DNA of 22,967 nucleotides, taken from positions 1 to 22,967 of the forward strand of contig CALKMQ010000205.1 in assembly GCA_938092125.1 (NCBI GenBank), in the 5' to 3' direction. This DNA is from an uncultured bacterium. GTDB taxonomy: Bacteria > Fidelibacterota > Marinisomatia > Marinisomatales > UBA1611. The position numbers were made by a program, and so were the translations under genes. The stretch's first letter is position 1. Each line of letters begins with the position of its first letter. The notes below the pieces were generated by a model. The model was not told the origin of the DNA, did not search any database, and saw only the letters and a program-made list of their open reading frames with translations. Of this stretch, positions 1 to 8,770 are shown in pieces.

Positions 1-674
1 TCACTAAATGGCCAAAAAGCGATGAGATTTTCAGAGCTTTTGTAATTTAGTGTATCTATAGTTGGGTCTATGCCTAAACCAGAATTGTATAATGATTTTA
101 TTTCATCTTCTGATAATTTACGGTCCCAAATTACAATATCATCAATCGTACCAGAAAAGAATTCTCCAGAGCTATCCCACATAGTACCAATAAGGAATCT
201 TTCAACCATTGGATACCCTTTACCAATCCCCATAACTAATGAAGATTTTTCGCCATCAATAAAAAAAGATGAGGTGTCAATTATTTCACTAGAATCACCA
301 ATGGTTCCATCATTAACTATTGTATATAAATGCCATCTATCATCCAAATGAAATGGCGTATCACTAAGTGTGCTCCAGTCTTCATTCATCTTAATAGTGC
401 CGGATGTATCAGAAACAGCATTCGAACCAAAAAAGAAAGGATTCCCAGATGTATCACTCTGAGAAATTAATGTTCTCGCACTCGAATTATTAGAATCAGC
501 TTTTACCCAAATAGAAAGAGTATAATCACCTGAATCTGGTAAAACATTTTCTTCTATCAAAACATAATCATCCACACCATCAAATTGTAGACCCGTGACG
601 TCTAATGAAGAATCATAATCAGGCCCACAGGCATAAAAAAGCATTATAACAAGGATGGGAATTAATTTGAGCAC
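1..674 (-). CDS. LamG/concanavalin-like lipoprotein, 3' end cut by window
   Basis: The minus-strand frame is open from a GTG at 674 to the left edge, about 224 codons; the C-terminus lies outside the window. An in-frame TAA lies just upstream, so GTG is the first usable start; I see no clear Shine-Dalgarno sequence. The N-terminus is a short hydrophobic stretch ending in FYAC at about residue 16, a plausible lipobox, so an envelope lipoprotein is expected. The body reads like a LamG/jelly-roll domain: LQFDGVDDYV, then YTLSIWVKAD, RWHLYTIV, FFIDG and GTIDDIVIWDRKLSEDEI, followed by LYNSGLG and AFWPFS. Such domains bind carbohydrate or act as adhesion modules; the ligand cannot be read here. 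It follows the PAF-acetylhydrolase-like gene by 39 bp and may be co-transcribed with it. Confidence 0.75.
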   Translation of the reverse strand, partial: MLKLIPILVIMLFYACGPDYDSSLDVTGLQFDGVDDYVLIEENVLPDSGDYTLSIWVKADSNNSSARTLISQSDTSGNPFFFGSNAVSDTSGTIKMNEDWSTLSDTPFHLDDRWHLYTIVNDGTIGDSSEIIDTSSFFIDGEKSSLVMGIGKGYPMVERFLIGTMWDSSGEFFSGTIDDIVIWDRKLSEDEIKSLYNSGLGIDPTIDTLNYKSSENLIAFWPFS

Positions 675-713
675 AATGTGAAGTTAATAATTGATTTTCA
701 AAATACAAAAATT

Positions 714-1892
714 CTAATGAACATAAGTTTTAACTCTTTCATACTTACTTTCAAATTGGTTGGCATCAAAATTATCTATGCTTTTTAAATGATAATTAAA
801 AAACTGTAGCATAACATCATTCATTATATTTCGCATAACTTTTTGAGGAACTTTTCCTGAACCAAACCTTCTAGTTAGTTTTGTAAATTGAGAAAAGTCT
901 GTGAAATCATTATGTTTAGATCCCTCAACTGAAAAATGAAACGAATTTTGGTTGTTTTTACTCCCCCATATTTTCATTAGTTCGTAATTATTTGAATCAC
1001 CCCAACTCGTTTGTCCTAAGTGCACAAAAGGTTTATTCATATCTTTTTCGATAATATAATTTGGTAGCGGCAAGAAATAGGCATCAAGACCAAGGACAGC
1101 ATCTATTCTATTATCATTATTAGCTGCCATTATAGCAGTGCAACCGCCAAAACTATGCCCAAATATTCCAATATTCTCAAAATCAGCAGACTGATTAAAC
1201 TTCTTATCTTTTGAAAATTTTTCTATCATTTTATCAATGACAAAGCTGATGTCTTCTACCCTAATATTTAATTGCTCTTTAACTCTTTTAATCATTTCAG
1301 AATCTTCAGCTTCTTCGTCACTATTCGGCAGCTTAGAACGAGTGTAAATTATTTTATCCTTATTAATAATAGTTAAAGCCGCGTCATATGTATGGTCAGG
1401 AGCAATAACGATATACCCATTACTAGCAATTTCTTCAGCTTGAAAAGTATTTGCAATTTTAAGACTCTGATGCCCATGAGAGTATATGACAATCGGAAAA
1501 TTTCCAATTGATATATCAGCATTTAACCAAGAATTACATTTTACTGCACCAGCTCTGCTCATCAATGCTTCTGGAACACCTAAACTCATCGAAAGGGCTT
1601 TTGCTATTAATTCATATTGATCTACATAGGGAGCTCGCTCAGATAATGAATTTTCATCTGCGGGATACCACATCTTAACGCTCAAGGTCCTAAAATTTTT
1701 AATATCGTCTGTAAACCACATCGATCTAGTAGAGTCAACTAACTGAAAATTTCGGGTGCCAACAAAATATTTTCCACTTGCCTTTGCGACATCTTTTAAA
1801 GGAATTGATTTATAAATTATTGAAGCACAACCATTGAACAAAAAGTTCAACATAAAAAGATAAATGAGTAAGCTTAGCTTATGTTTATTCAT
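714..1892 (-). CDS. PAF-acetylhydrolase-like alpha/beta hydrolase lipoprotein
   Basis: A 392-residue predicted lipoprotein: basic N-terminus, hydrophobic segment at about 6-20, and lipobox FNGC with Cys22. The rest matches the platelet-activating-factor acetylhydrolase isoform II family: MWYPA near 74-78, VIYSHG near 135-140 and the nucleophile elbow GHSFGG at 245-250. Ser247, Asp270 and His327 have the family's catalytic-triad spacing (23 and 57 residues, close to human plasma PAF-AH). The family hydrolyses short or oxidised acyl esters of phospholipids; other bacterial members are less specific esterases, so the substrate is open. It is expected to be anchored in the envelope. It lies 8 bp after the RNase D-like gene in the same direction, so they are probably one transcription unit. 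Confidence 0.85.
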   Translation of the reverse strand: MNKHKLSLLIYLFMLNFLFNGCASIIYKSIPLKDVAKASGKYFVGTRNFQLVDSTRSMWFTDDIKNFRTLSVKMWYPADENSLSERAPYVDQYELIAKALSMSLGVPEALMSRAGAVKCNSWLNADISIGNFPIVIYSHGHQSLKIANTFQAEEIASNGYIVIAPDHTYDAALTIINKDKIIYTRSKLPNSDEEAEDSEMIKRVKEQLNIRVEDISFVIDKMIEKFSKDKKFNQSADFENIGIFGHSFGGCTAIMAANNDNRIDAVLGLDAYFLPLPNYIIEKDMNKPFVHLGQTSWGDSNNYELMKIWGSKNNQNSFHFSVEGSKHNDFTDFSQFTKLTRRFGSGKVPQKVMRNIMNDVMLQFFNYHLKSIDNFDANQFESKYERVKTYVH

Positions 1893-1900
1893 TTCAATAA

Positions 1901-2485
1901 TTATAATAGTTTTAGTTGATCAAAGACTTTAAATAATTTAAGACTAACCCACGCATCAGTTGCTGCATAGGAAATTTGGGATTCAGAAAGCTTATCCTTA
2001 CTCCAATCAGAAATTTGTGAACCTTTTGAAATTCTTTTTTCGAGGAACATTGCTACTAGCCCTCTTAAGCCATGGTGAGGAATATCATTGTCTCTGGCTA
2101 CATTTCCTAAATCAATAAAAGAGGACGGGTGAAATGGTGCTAAATACATTAACTCAATCAAATCTCTATCTACTGACACTCCACATTTAGTAATGTCTAT
2201 ATTCGATAATATAGGCGTAAGTGCTTCAAAAATATTTTTATTATCTAATTGAAAAATGTAAACCCGGTTTTCTCTTGCTAATTGAATTATTGATGGCGGA
2301 TTAAGAGGCCCTTTAACGAAAGTAGGCTTTGTTTCCGTATCAAATCCTATCGTTTCATAATTCATTAAGTCATTAATGGCAGCTTGAACATTATCGCCTG
2401 AGGACAAGACTATTACTTCGCCTCCATATTTGATAAGAGGCAATGCATTAATGTCTTCTTTTGAGAGCTTATGATATTTTTCCAT
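1901..2485 (-). CDS. RNase D-like 3'-5' exonuclease domain protein (DEDDy)
   Basis: A 194-residue protein made almost wholly of one DEDDy exonuclease fold. Exo I is GFDTET with Asp49 and Glu51. Exo II is CGVSVDRDLIEL, with Asp108 the likely metal ligand. Exo III is YAATDAW, with Tyr173 and Asp177. The segment LRGLVAMFLEKRISKGSQIS followed by DW is typical of the RNase D/WRN exonuclease group. There is no HRDC domain as in full-length RNase D, so this is the stand-alone form, a cytoplasmic nuclease probably acting on RNA 3' ends or DNA. It starts at ATG and lies 8 bp upstream of the esterase lipoprotein. Confidence 0.9.
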   Translation of the reverse strand: MEKYHKLSKEDINALPLIKYGGEVIVLSSGDNVQAAINDLMNYETIGFDTETKPTFVKGPLNPPSIIQLARENRVYIFQLDNKNIFEALTPILSNIDITKCGVSVDRDLIELMYLAPFHPSSFIDLGNVARDNDIPHHGLRGLVAMFLEKRISKGSQISDWSKDKLSESQISYAATDAWVSLKLFKVFDQLKLL

Positions 2486-2559
2486 ATTATTTCATCTCAA
2501 ACTCATCTCCAATGTTAAATATAATTAACACAAGAAAAGTATTAAAAAAGCCATTTCAT

Positions 2560-3531
2560 TTACCACTCATACCCCTTCATCCTATAGGACTTCTCCGCTA
2601 AGTCTACTTTTTCTAATTCCTCAATTAACGGAACCCATTCTTGCAGTATAGTTTTGATATCTTCATAACTTTCTAGCTCAAGCTTATGCCAACTATTTGT
2701 TCTGTCCTCAATATTTAAAAAGCATTCCCAATTTCCAGTTAAATCATTTTTGACAATTGGCATTATATCTCTTTCACCAAAATAAAGATTTAAATTTTCT
2801 ATTAAATCATGTAATGAATTTTCAATAGATTTTCTTTGGGAGACATGACCTTCAACTTTAAAACTATCATATTTACCAAATGCTTTTAAAATAATAAAAA
2901 GCTCGTTTTGGGTTTTATAGTCTGAATTTTGTACCAAGCCCAATTTTGAAGCATGTAACACCTCACTTTTCTCATGCCCAATATTAATTCTTAAGTATGG
3001 GAGCTCATCGTTATATTCGTTTGGTAATAATTGTATATTGATATCTGTCCACTCGCAGTCTGATGCGTAATTTATATTTTCAGCCTTCATTACCTTTTCT
3101 CCCTTTTTTAGTTCAGATACTTTTTCCAAAAGTAAACTTGAGAATGATAATGTTGATAGAATTTCTTGGGTAATAAAAATATTAAATGTTTGTCTTTTAT
3201 CTTTTGCAAGTGACGTAATGTTTTGTATGAATTGATTAAGAATAGTAAAAAAAGCCATAATGTTAATTATAGGATTAAAATCGAATTTAATTGATATTGC
3301 TAACCATAAAATAGTTTGAATGATTATCCATTTCCAATTTTTGAATAAATCAGAATATTGCGATCGAACTCCGGATATTATAATTTTATTTTTTTCTTTA
3401 AGAGATCGATTTTTTGATTTTCTCCAATTGAAAAAAAGTTCAGACAGTTCTTTCCTTTTTAAACGCGGTCCATAAAAAAGTTGAATAAAAAGGTAACTTT
3501 CTTCAAAATATTTTTTAATAGATGCTAACAA
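2560..3531 (-). CDS. Unrecognised membrane-anchored protein, TTG start
   Basis: I do not recognise this 323-residue protein. The N-terminal 65 residues are highly basic and aromatic. Two hydrophobic segments follow at about 67-82 and 86-105, then a soluble, acidic C-terminal domain of about 215 residues rich in Glu, Trp and Lys. That suggests a two-helix membrane anchor carrying a cytoplasmic or periplasmic domain. The only available start is TTG at 3531, because an in-frame TAG lies four codons upstream. The first 17 bp therefore overlap the end of the EamA transporter gene, which suggests translational coupling. Base composition is like the neighbours. No catalytic motif is visible. Confidence 0.6.
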   Translation of the reverse strand: MLASIKKYFEESYLFIQLFYGPRLKRKELSELFFNWRKSKNRSLKEKNKIIISGVRSQYSDLFKNWKWIIIQTILWLAISIKFDFNPIINIMAFFTILNQFIQNITSLAKDKRQTFNIFITQEILSTLSFSSLLLEKVSELKKGEKVMKAENINYASDCEWTDINIQLLPNEYNDELPYLRINIGHEKSEVLHASKLGLVQNSDYKTQNELFIILKAFGKYDSFKVEGHVSQRKSIENSLHDLIENLNLYFGERDIMPIVKNDLTGNWECFLNIEDRTNSWHKLELESYEDIKTILQEWVPLIEELEKVDLAEKSYRMKGYEW

Positions 3532-4402
3532 TAAAAGAACCTATTAAAGCTAAAAATATTGCCACCCATTTTCGCTTTGTTAAAACTTCATTTAAAAAAA
3601 TAGAAGCAAAGATAATTATAAAAATCGTCGAGAGCTGATTATAAATTGCAGCTCTGCCAGCAAGTGTGTACTTATAACCAGCTAACCATAAAATCACTGA
3701 TAAAAATGTTCCAAAAAATGACCCTGCTAATAAATTATAATTTGAAAACCCTCTAATAATAGTATCTTTCAACGCTAAATGGCCCTTAAGGTACAATAAG
3801 ATTAACCCACTGATTATTACGCCAGTACTAAATCTAATTAAAGCAATTGGCACGATTGGGTGAAGTTCCATAATTGGTTTAATTAATAATATAGAATATG
3901 CAGTGCATAAATGGGCAAAAAGACCGTAAAAGACACCTAAAACTAATTGTTTAGGCGTGGTCTTAATACTGTGGTCATTCGTTCCAATAATGACTCCTGT
4001 AATAACAAGAACACCGCCCAGGTATGAGATGATTGAGATTACCTCATCAAACATTAAATAAGCGAGTATAAACACAAACACTGTGTAACTAGTGCTAATT
4101 ATTGCGCTCAAACTTGAACCCAACCTGCGCAAGGAGGCTAAGAAGAGAATATCTCCAATTGCGACGCCAATAATCCCACTAATAACTAATGTATTATACT
4201 CCTGATTGCTAAATATGGGAAAGGCGTGCCCTTGGATTATAATAAAAAGGATAAAACCAATTACACCCACAATATTTTTCAATAGGCTTATTTGCAGCGT
4301 GTTTAAAGATCTGCCGGCAATTTCAAAAAATATTACTCCAAAAGACCAGCATAATGCTGTCATTATAGCATAAAAATCACCTAAATTTAAATTTAAGAGC
4401 AT
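3515..4402 (-). CDS. EamA/DMT-family permease
   Basis: A 295-residue, almost fully hydrophobic protein with about ten predicted membrane helices arranged as two similar halves, the EamA pattern of the drug/metabolite transporter superfamily. Characteristic pieces are ALCWSFGVIFFEIAGR near the N-terminus, GVAIGDILFLASLRRLGSS at the end of the first half, and LAGRAAIYNQLSTIFIIIFA with FLNEVLTKRKWVAIFLALIG in the second. Members export or exchange small metabolites such as amino acids in the inner membrane; the substrate cannot be deduced. It starts at ATG, diverges from the GH20 gene, and overlaps the downstream unknown gene by 17 bp. Confidence 0.9.
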   Translation of the reverse strand: MLLNLNLGDFYAIMTALCWSFGVIFFEIAGRSLNTLQISLLKNIVGVIGFILFIIIQGHAFPIFSNQEYNTLVISGIIGVAIGDILFLASLRRLGSSLSAIISTSYTVFVFILAYLMFDEVISIISYLGGVLVITGVIIGTNDHSIKTTPKQLVLGVFYGLFAHLCTAYSILLIKPIMELHPIVPIALIRFSTGVIISGLILLYLKGHLALKDTIIRGFSNYNLLAGSFFGTFLSVILWLAGYKYTLAGRAAIYNQLSTIFIIIFASIFLNEVLTKRKWVAIFLALIGSFIVSIY

Positions 4403-4487
4403 TATTATTATAAATTATTTAATAAGAGCACTTTTAAAATTAATCACATATAAATTGTTCTATTACATTAAATGCGATTAAAAACTT

Positions 4488-4493
4488 TATAAT
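4488..4493 (+). promoter_or_regulatory. Candidate -10 box upstream of GH20 gene
   Basis: A perfect TATAAT hexamer lies 49 bp upstream of the hexosaminidase start in the 140-bp divergent intergenic region. The matching -35 is poor (TTACAT at 4463-4468, 19-bp spacer), and chance matches are common in DNA this AT-rich. Confidence 0.25.
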
Positions 4494-4542
4494 CGAAACA
4501 TTCAACATTTAAATAACTAATCCTATTTAAAAAGTAACAAAA

Positions 4543-6102
4543 ATGAATAATAACCTAAATAATTTTAATGAATTAGGGTTTGTCCCAATTCCATCTAGTA
4601 TTGAAAAATTAGATCTCGATATAGTTCTAACCAATAACATAAAAGTTCTTTATGACGATAATGATAAAGCATTAAAAAAAATCTGTGATTATTTTGAAGA
4701 AAACTTTTCAAGGTTTGGATTTAAACTATCAACCAACAATGAAAAAAATTGTACAAATGTATATTTCACAATAAATAAAGATATCATAAAAAAAGACGAA
4801 TCATACACCATGAAAATTGATGATAATGGAATGATGTTGATAGGAAGGGACTATCGAGGAATTTTCTATGGCGTCCAAACTTTACTTCAATTACTAGAGA
4901 CAACTAGAATAAATAATGAGTTAAAAATCCCTAGCATGAAAATTGAGGATGAACCTCGTTTTCAATGGCGAGGAATGATGCTGGATGTTGGAAGACATAT
5001 GATGCCATTAGATTTTATTAAACGATGCATCGATATTACAGCTTCCCACAAAATGAATATCTTCCATTGGCACCTAACAGAAGACCAAGGGTGGAGAATT
5101 CCTATTAAAAATTTCCCTAAGTTAAAATCAATTGCTGCGTTCAGGAAGGAGACCCTTATAGGTCACTATAATGATAAACCTCATAAGTTTGATAACTCTA
5201 AGTACGGTGGTTATTATACAATAAAACAAATTAATGAAATAATAGAGTATGCTAAAGATCGCCACATCACTATAATCCCAGAAATTGAAATGCCTGGACA
5301 TGCCACCGCTGCTTTATCAGCTTATCCCGAATTATCATGTACCGGAGGTCCACACGAATCAGAAACCGTATGGGGGATACACAAAGAAGTTTATTGTGCT
5401 GGGAACGAAGATACATTCAAATTTTTAGAAAAAGTTTTAGAAGAAGTCTCAAAAGTTTTTCCAGGGCCATACATCCACATTGGAGGCGATGAATGCCCAA
5501 AAGATAGGTGGTCAGAATGTGAAAAATGTCAAAAACGAATACTATCAGAAAAACTTAAAGATGAAAACGAGCTTCAAAGTTATTTTATTAAACGCATTGA
5601 AAAAGTATTATTAAAATTCAATAAACGACTTATTGGTTGGGATGAAATTCTTGAAGGAGGGCTTGCACCAAATGCCGTAGTTCATAGTTGGAGAGGGATG
5701 GATGGAGGAATAGAGGCAGCAAACGCTGGTCATGAAGTAATAATGTCGCCAACAACAAATGTATATTTTGATTATTATCAATTGAAAGATTCAAAGAATG
5801 AACCACTTGCGATAGGTGGGTATCTTCCACTTTCAAAAGTTTATGATTTTGAACCAATTCCTGAAAAAATCGATAAAAGTAAAAGACATCTCATCCTTGG
5901 CGGACAAGCCAATTTATGGACAGAATATATTCAAACTCCTGAGCAAGCGGAATATATGCTCCTACCAAGGCTATGTGCACTTGCCGAAACTGTATGGTCA
6001 CAAAAAGATAGAAAAAATTATTCAAGTTTTGAGGTAAGACTAAGTAAACATTTACAAAGACTTGAACAAAAAAAGATTAACTATAGTAAAAATTATGAAT
6101 GA
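4543..6102 (+). CDS. Beta-N-acetylhexosaminidase, glycoside hydrolase family 20
   Basis: A 519-residue GH20 enzyme that removes terminal N-acetylglucosamine or N-acetylgalactosamine, as in chitin or peptidoglycan degradation products. Residues 1-130 match the GH20b N-terminal domain. The TIM barrel begins at WRGMMLDVGRH (142-152) and includes NIFHWHLTEDQGWRI (172-186), IPEIEMPGHA (245-254) and the catalytic pair in HIGGDE, Asp316 and Glu317. The substrate-pocket tryptophans of GWDE (Trp366), HSWRG (Trp383) and NLWTEY (Trp459) are present. No signal peptide is visible, so it is probably cytoplasmic and works on imported disaccharides, unlike most secreted FCB hexosaminidases. It ends in TGA, which shows that TGA serves as a stop codon in this genome. 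Confidence 0.95.
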   Translation: MNNNLNNFNELGFVPIPSSIEKLDLDIVLTNNIKVLYDDNDKALKKICDYFEENFSRFGFKLSTNNEKNCTNVYFTINKDIIKKDESYTMKIDDNGMMLIGRDYRGIFYGVQTLLQLLETTRINNELKIPSMKIEDEPRFQWRGMMLDVGRHMMPLDFIKRCIDITASHKMNIFHWHLTEDQGWRIPIKNFPKLKSIAAFRKETLIGHYNDKPHKFDNSKYGGYYTIKQINEIIEYAKDRHITIIPEIEMPGHATAALSAYPELSCTGGPHESETVWGIHKEVYCAGNEDTFKFLEKVLEEVSKVFPGPYIHIGGDECPKDRWSECEKCQKRILSEKLKDENELQSYFIKRIEKVLLKFNKRLIGWDEILEGGLAPNAVVHSWRGMDGGIEAANAGHEVIMSPTTNVYFDYYQLKDSKNEPLAIGGYLPLSKVYDFEPIPEKIDKSKRHLILGGQANLWTEYIQTPEQAEYMLLPRLCALAETVWSQKDRKNYSSFEVRLSKHLQRLEQKKINYSKNYE

Positions 6103-6108
6103 ATATTT

Positions 6109-6594
6109 TTATAGTTTTTTTGCTATTTGTTGAATCTCTAAACTAATATTTTCTCTTTTAATACTTACACTTTTACCATCACTTGATTGAATACTGATGC
6201 CTAATTTTTCAGAATTAGGTTCCTTTACTTCTTCTAGATGAAGAATAATATCACCTTCATAATTTGATCCAAAAGTACTTTTTAACACTTTGAATAGCGT
6301 GTTAAACATATTAATTGAATCTAAATAATCTATTTCATCATCCCAATCAGCTGTAACATAACTAAGTTTTTCATTTTCAAATCCGATTGATCCAACGATT
6401 TGATTATTATTTATCAACCAATAATTTTCTGATTCAGGTTCAATTGCAGATTGATCAATAAATTCATTCATTTTTCTTAAAGCTTCACGTTTGTCCATTC
6501 CAATTGTCAGTTTATTAGTTGCAATATTAATTGTTTGTGAAAAAGTGAACGCTGAAATATGGAATAAAATAATAAGTATGTGGATTTTTATCAT
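6109..6594 (-). CDS. Small secreted hypothetical protein
   Basis: A 161-residue protein that I do not recognise. The first 20 residues form a signal peptide (MIKIHILIILFHISAFTFSQ), with cleavage likely around the final Ser-Gln. The mature part contains TNKLTIGMDKREALRKMNEF, which resembles the 'G.s.eeV...' beta-alpha start of small periplasmic domains, followed by alternating beta strands. No lipobox cysteine or catalytic motif is seen. It is convergent with the GH20 gene (6 bp between stop codons), so the two share a terminator region. Confidence 0.7.
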   Translation of the reverse strand: MIKIHILIILFHISAFTFSQTINIATNKLTIGMDKREALRKMNEFIDQSAIEPESENYWLINNNQIVGSIGFENEKLSYVTADWDDEIDYLDSINMFNTLFKVLKSTFGSNYEGDIILHLEEVKEPNSEKLGISIQSSDGKSVSIKRENISLEIQQIAKKL

Positions 6595-6645
6595 TACTTA
6601 CTGCCTCAATTTGTGACTAGTTGAAGAGAAAAATTAAGAAGAAAA

Positions 6646-7839
6646 CTATACTCTAAAAATTGTATTTTCTTTTTTAAACCAATAAACTGAAAACCAAATT
6701 CCTATTGCAGCACAAAAGAGTAATGAGAATAAAGTCTCTATGAAATATATTAGTTCAACAGATCCTGCTAAAATTTCTTTCGTTAATAGGCCAACATTTA
6801 TTAGAGGCATTAAGGCTGTAGCATGATCCATTTCCATTCCTGGCCCCAGACTTAAGAACAAAGGAACTATTATAACCATATTTAGAGGTCCCATTAAACT
6901 TTGCGCCTCTTTAAATGAGCGAGAATAAAAAGATATGGATAATAGCATAGAAGCAAAAAATATAGCAATCGGTACCATGAGAACAATAATCGAGCCTATC
7001 ATAAATGGATTAATTAATTCAAGGATGGTTTCTTGCATTTGGACTGGTATTTTGTCAATAAAAAATAATGAAGATGAAATACCTAAAACTGAGACAAGAC
7101 CAGAAACTAAGCCAGTTAAAGACACTACTAATAATTTGCCCATTGTAATTTCAAATTTCGTTGCTGGAGAAGATAGTAGTGTTTCTAAGGACCCTCTTTC
7201 TTTTTCACCCGCTCCCAAATCAATAGCAGGATACATAGCACCAAGAAAAATAAACATCACTAAAACGTAGGGTATAAACCCTCCGATTGCCTTACCAAGT
7301 GTTTCCTTAGCAGTAGCCATATCGATATTTGTAATTTCTAAAGGTTCTAACAACCGCTCGTCAAACTTTAATCTCTCTAAACGTTTAGATACTATATCAT
7401 TTTTATAATTTTCTAACGCTGATTGCATTCGTTTTTTTGATTTACTCATAAGATCCGAGGATTTATAATAAATTTTTACCGAGCCAGAAGAATTTGAATT
7501 AATATTGTTAAGAAAATTTTTATCAATATGTAATCCTCCTTGAAGTGAATCAGATCTAATAAATGATTCTAAGCTATCAAGTACAATACCTTCTATTACT
7601 TTTACCCCTTTTTGATTCAATAGTAATTTTTTTATTAAATAGTCTTCTGAATCGTTAATGAAAGCGATGCTTAAAATTTTCTCTTCAGATTTTTTATTTT
7701 GATATTCTTGGAATTTTATAGAGCCAATGACTAATAATGGTGTTATTAAAATTGGAATAACGACCATAAACATTAGAGTTCTTCTATCCCTTAGAACATC
7801 AATAAGTTCTTTTTTAAAAATAGAATAAATAATATTCAT
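6646..7839 (-). CDS. ABC-2 type exporter permease (NatB-like)
   Basis: A 397-residue permease. Helix 1 spans about 22-42 and is followed by a large extracytoplasmic domain (about 43-185). The remaining helices start at about 190 and run to the C-terminus. The cytoplasmic motif GAGEKERGSLETLLSSP (209-225) is characteristic of the NatB/ABC-2 subfamily, whose founding member exports sodium in Bacillus; other members export drugs, so the substrate is uncertain. The stop region of the ATPase gene overlaps its ATG by four bases (ATGA), the usual arrangement for a two-gene ABC exporter translated in tandem. Confidence 0.93.
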   Translation of the reverse strand: MNIIYSIFKKELIDVLRDRRTLMFMVVIPILITPLLVIGSIKFQEYQNKKSEEKILSIAFINDSEDYLIKKLLLNQKGVKVIEGIVLDSLESFIRSDSLQGGLHIDKNFLNNINSNSSGSVKIYYKSSDLMSKSKKRMQSALENYKNDIVSKRLERLKFDERLLEPLEITNIDMATAKETLGKAIGGFIPYVLVMFIFLGAMYPAIDLGAGEKERGSLETLLSSPATKFEITMGKLLVVSLTGLVSGLVSVLGISSSLFFIDKIPVQMQETILELINPFMIGSIIVLMVPIAIFFASMLLSISFYSRSFKEAQSLMGPLNMVIIVPLFLSLGPGMEMDHATALMPLINVGLLTKEILAGSVELIYFIETLFSLLFCAAIGIWFSVYWFKKENTIFRV

Positions 7840-8606
7840 GAATTATCAATTAGGTTAATTAAAGTGTCATCATAGCTCGAGGAATCAGATAAAGACTCAA
7901 AATCTAGCTTCGTTCCTGAAAAAATAAGTTTCCCATTATAAATGACACCTATGTCATCTGCTAGTGATTGAACGTCTTCCATCCTATGCGAGGAAAAAAT
8001 AATAGTTTTCTTTTCGTCTTTTGAGTTTCTAATTAGTTCAATTATCGACCTTGAGGTCATAACATCAAGTCCCGTAGTTGGTTCATCAAAAACGATAATA
8101 TCTGGATTATGAATAATCGTGCGCGCAATTGATGTTTTTTGCTTCATTCCCGAGCTCAAAGTGCCAATACGTTTATTAGCAAAAGAATTCATATCTAATG
8201 TATCGAAAATGTCTTTACATCTTTTCTCAAAAACAACCTTCTCCATACTATTTAAATCCGCAAAATACTTAACCATTTCATAAGGACTTAATCTATCATA
8301 TAAAGCAGTTTGATTCGTCATAAAGCCAATAGACTTTCTAGCTTCACGACCATTTTTCATTACGTCTACATCTTTTATTTTAATCGTACCTGATGTCGGC
8401 GAAATCATTGTTGAGATCATTCGCAACGTGGTTGTTTTTCCAGATCCATTTGGCCCTAGCAAGGCAAAAACGCTACTGGGATTACATTTAAAACTTATTG
8501 AATCAACAGCTGTAAATAATTTGGGTCTTAATTTAGACTCACCAACGACCTTTCTTTGATCTTTGGTCAAGGTGAATACTTTGGATATATTTTCTAGTTC
8601 AATCAT
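7836..8606 (-). CDS. ABC exporter ATP-binding protein (NatA-like)
   Basis: A 256-residue ATPase. Numbered from the ATG at 8606: Walker A GPNGSGKT (51-58), Q-loop Gln99, signature LSSGMKQ (150-156), Walker B IIVFDE (170-175) and H-loop His207. The frame stays open 20 codons upstream to a Met at 8666, but that extension is hydrophobic and unlike an ABC N-terminus, whereas MIELENISKVF at 8606 is the family's normal beginning, so I chose 8606. It powers the NatB-like permease whose start it overlaps by four bases. It ends in TGA. The cytoplasmic NBD probably forms a homodimer on the permease. Confidence 0.93.
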   Translation of the reverse strand: MIELENISKVFTLTKDQRKVVGESKLRPKLFTAVDSISFKCNPSSVFALLGPNGSGKTTTLRMISTMISPTSGTIKIKDVDVMKNGREARKSIGFMTNQTALYDRLSPYEMVKYFADLNSMEKVVFEKRCKDIFDTLDMNSFANKRIGTLSSGMKQKTSIARTIIHNPDIIVFDEPTTGLDVMTSRSIIELIRNSKDEKKTIIFSSHRMEDVQSLADDIGVIYNGKLIFSGTKLDFESLSDSSSYDDTLINLIDNS

Positions 8607-8673
8607 ATAAATATGTATAAATAAATTTACTGTTAATAAATCAAAGACAATACAGACTAATTGCATTTTTATA

Positions 8674-8682
8674 TGGTATAAT
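8674..8682 (+). promoter_or_regulatory. Candidate extended -10 promoter for DUF6580 gene
   Basis: TGGTATAAT combines a TGn extension with a perfect TATAAT, about 90 bp before the ATG at 8771. No good -35 accompanies it, which extended -10 promoters tolerate. The predicted leader would be about 80 nt; I see no known riboswitch in it. Confidence 0.3.
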
Positions 8683-8770
8683 TTTATTTAAATATTGAAT
8701 TAAATGCTCTAATCACGTTTTTTAAACTAGACTCTTACAGTCATGAGTACATAAACTTGCATATCAAATA

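Noticed and set aside
70..351. 93-codon ORF on the plus strand
   Set aside because: It is antisense to the LamG lipoprotein frame, which has clear domain motifs.
5630..5857. Antisense ORF inside the GH20 gene
   Set aside because: Lies wholly within a well-supported enzyme gene and has low-complexity Leu/His-rich sequence.
8607..8666. 20-codon N-terminal extension of the ABC ATPase
   Set aside because: Hydrophobic and unlike the family; the ATG at 8606 gives the standard ABC beginning.
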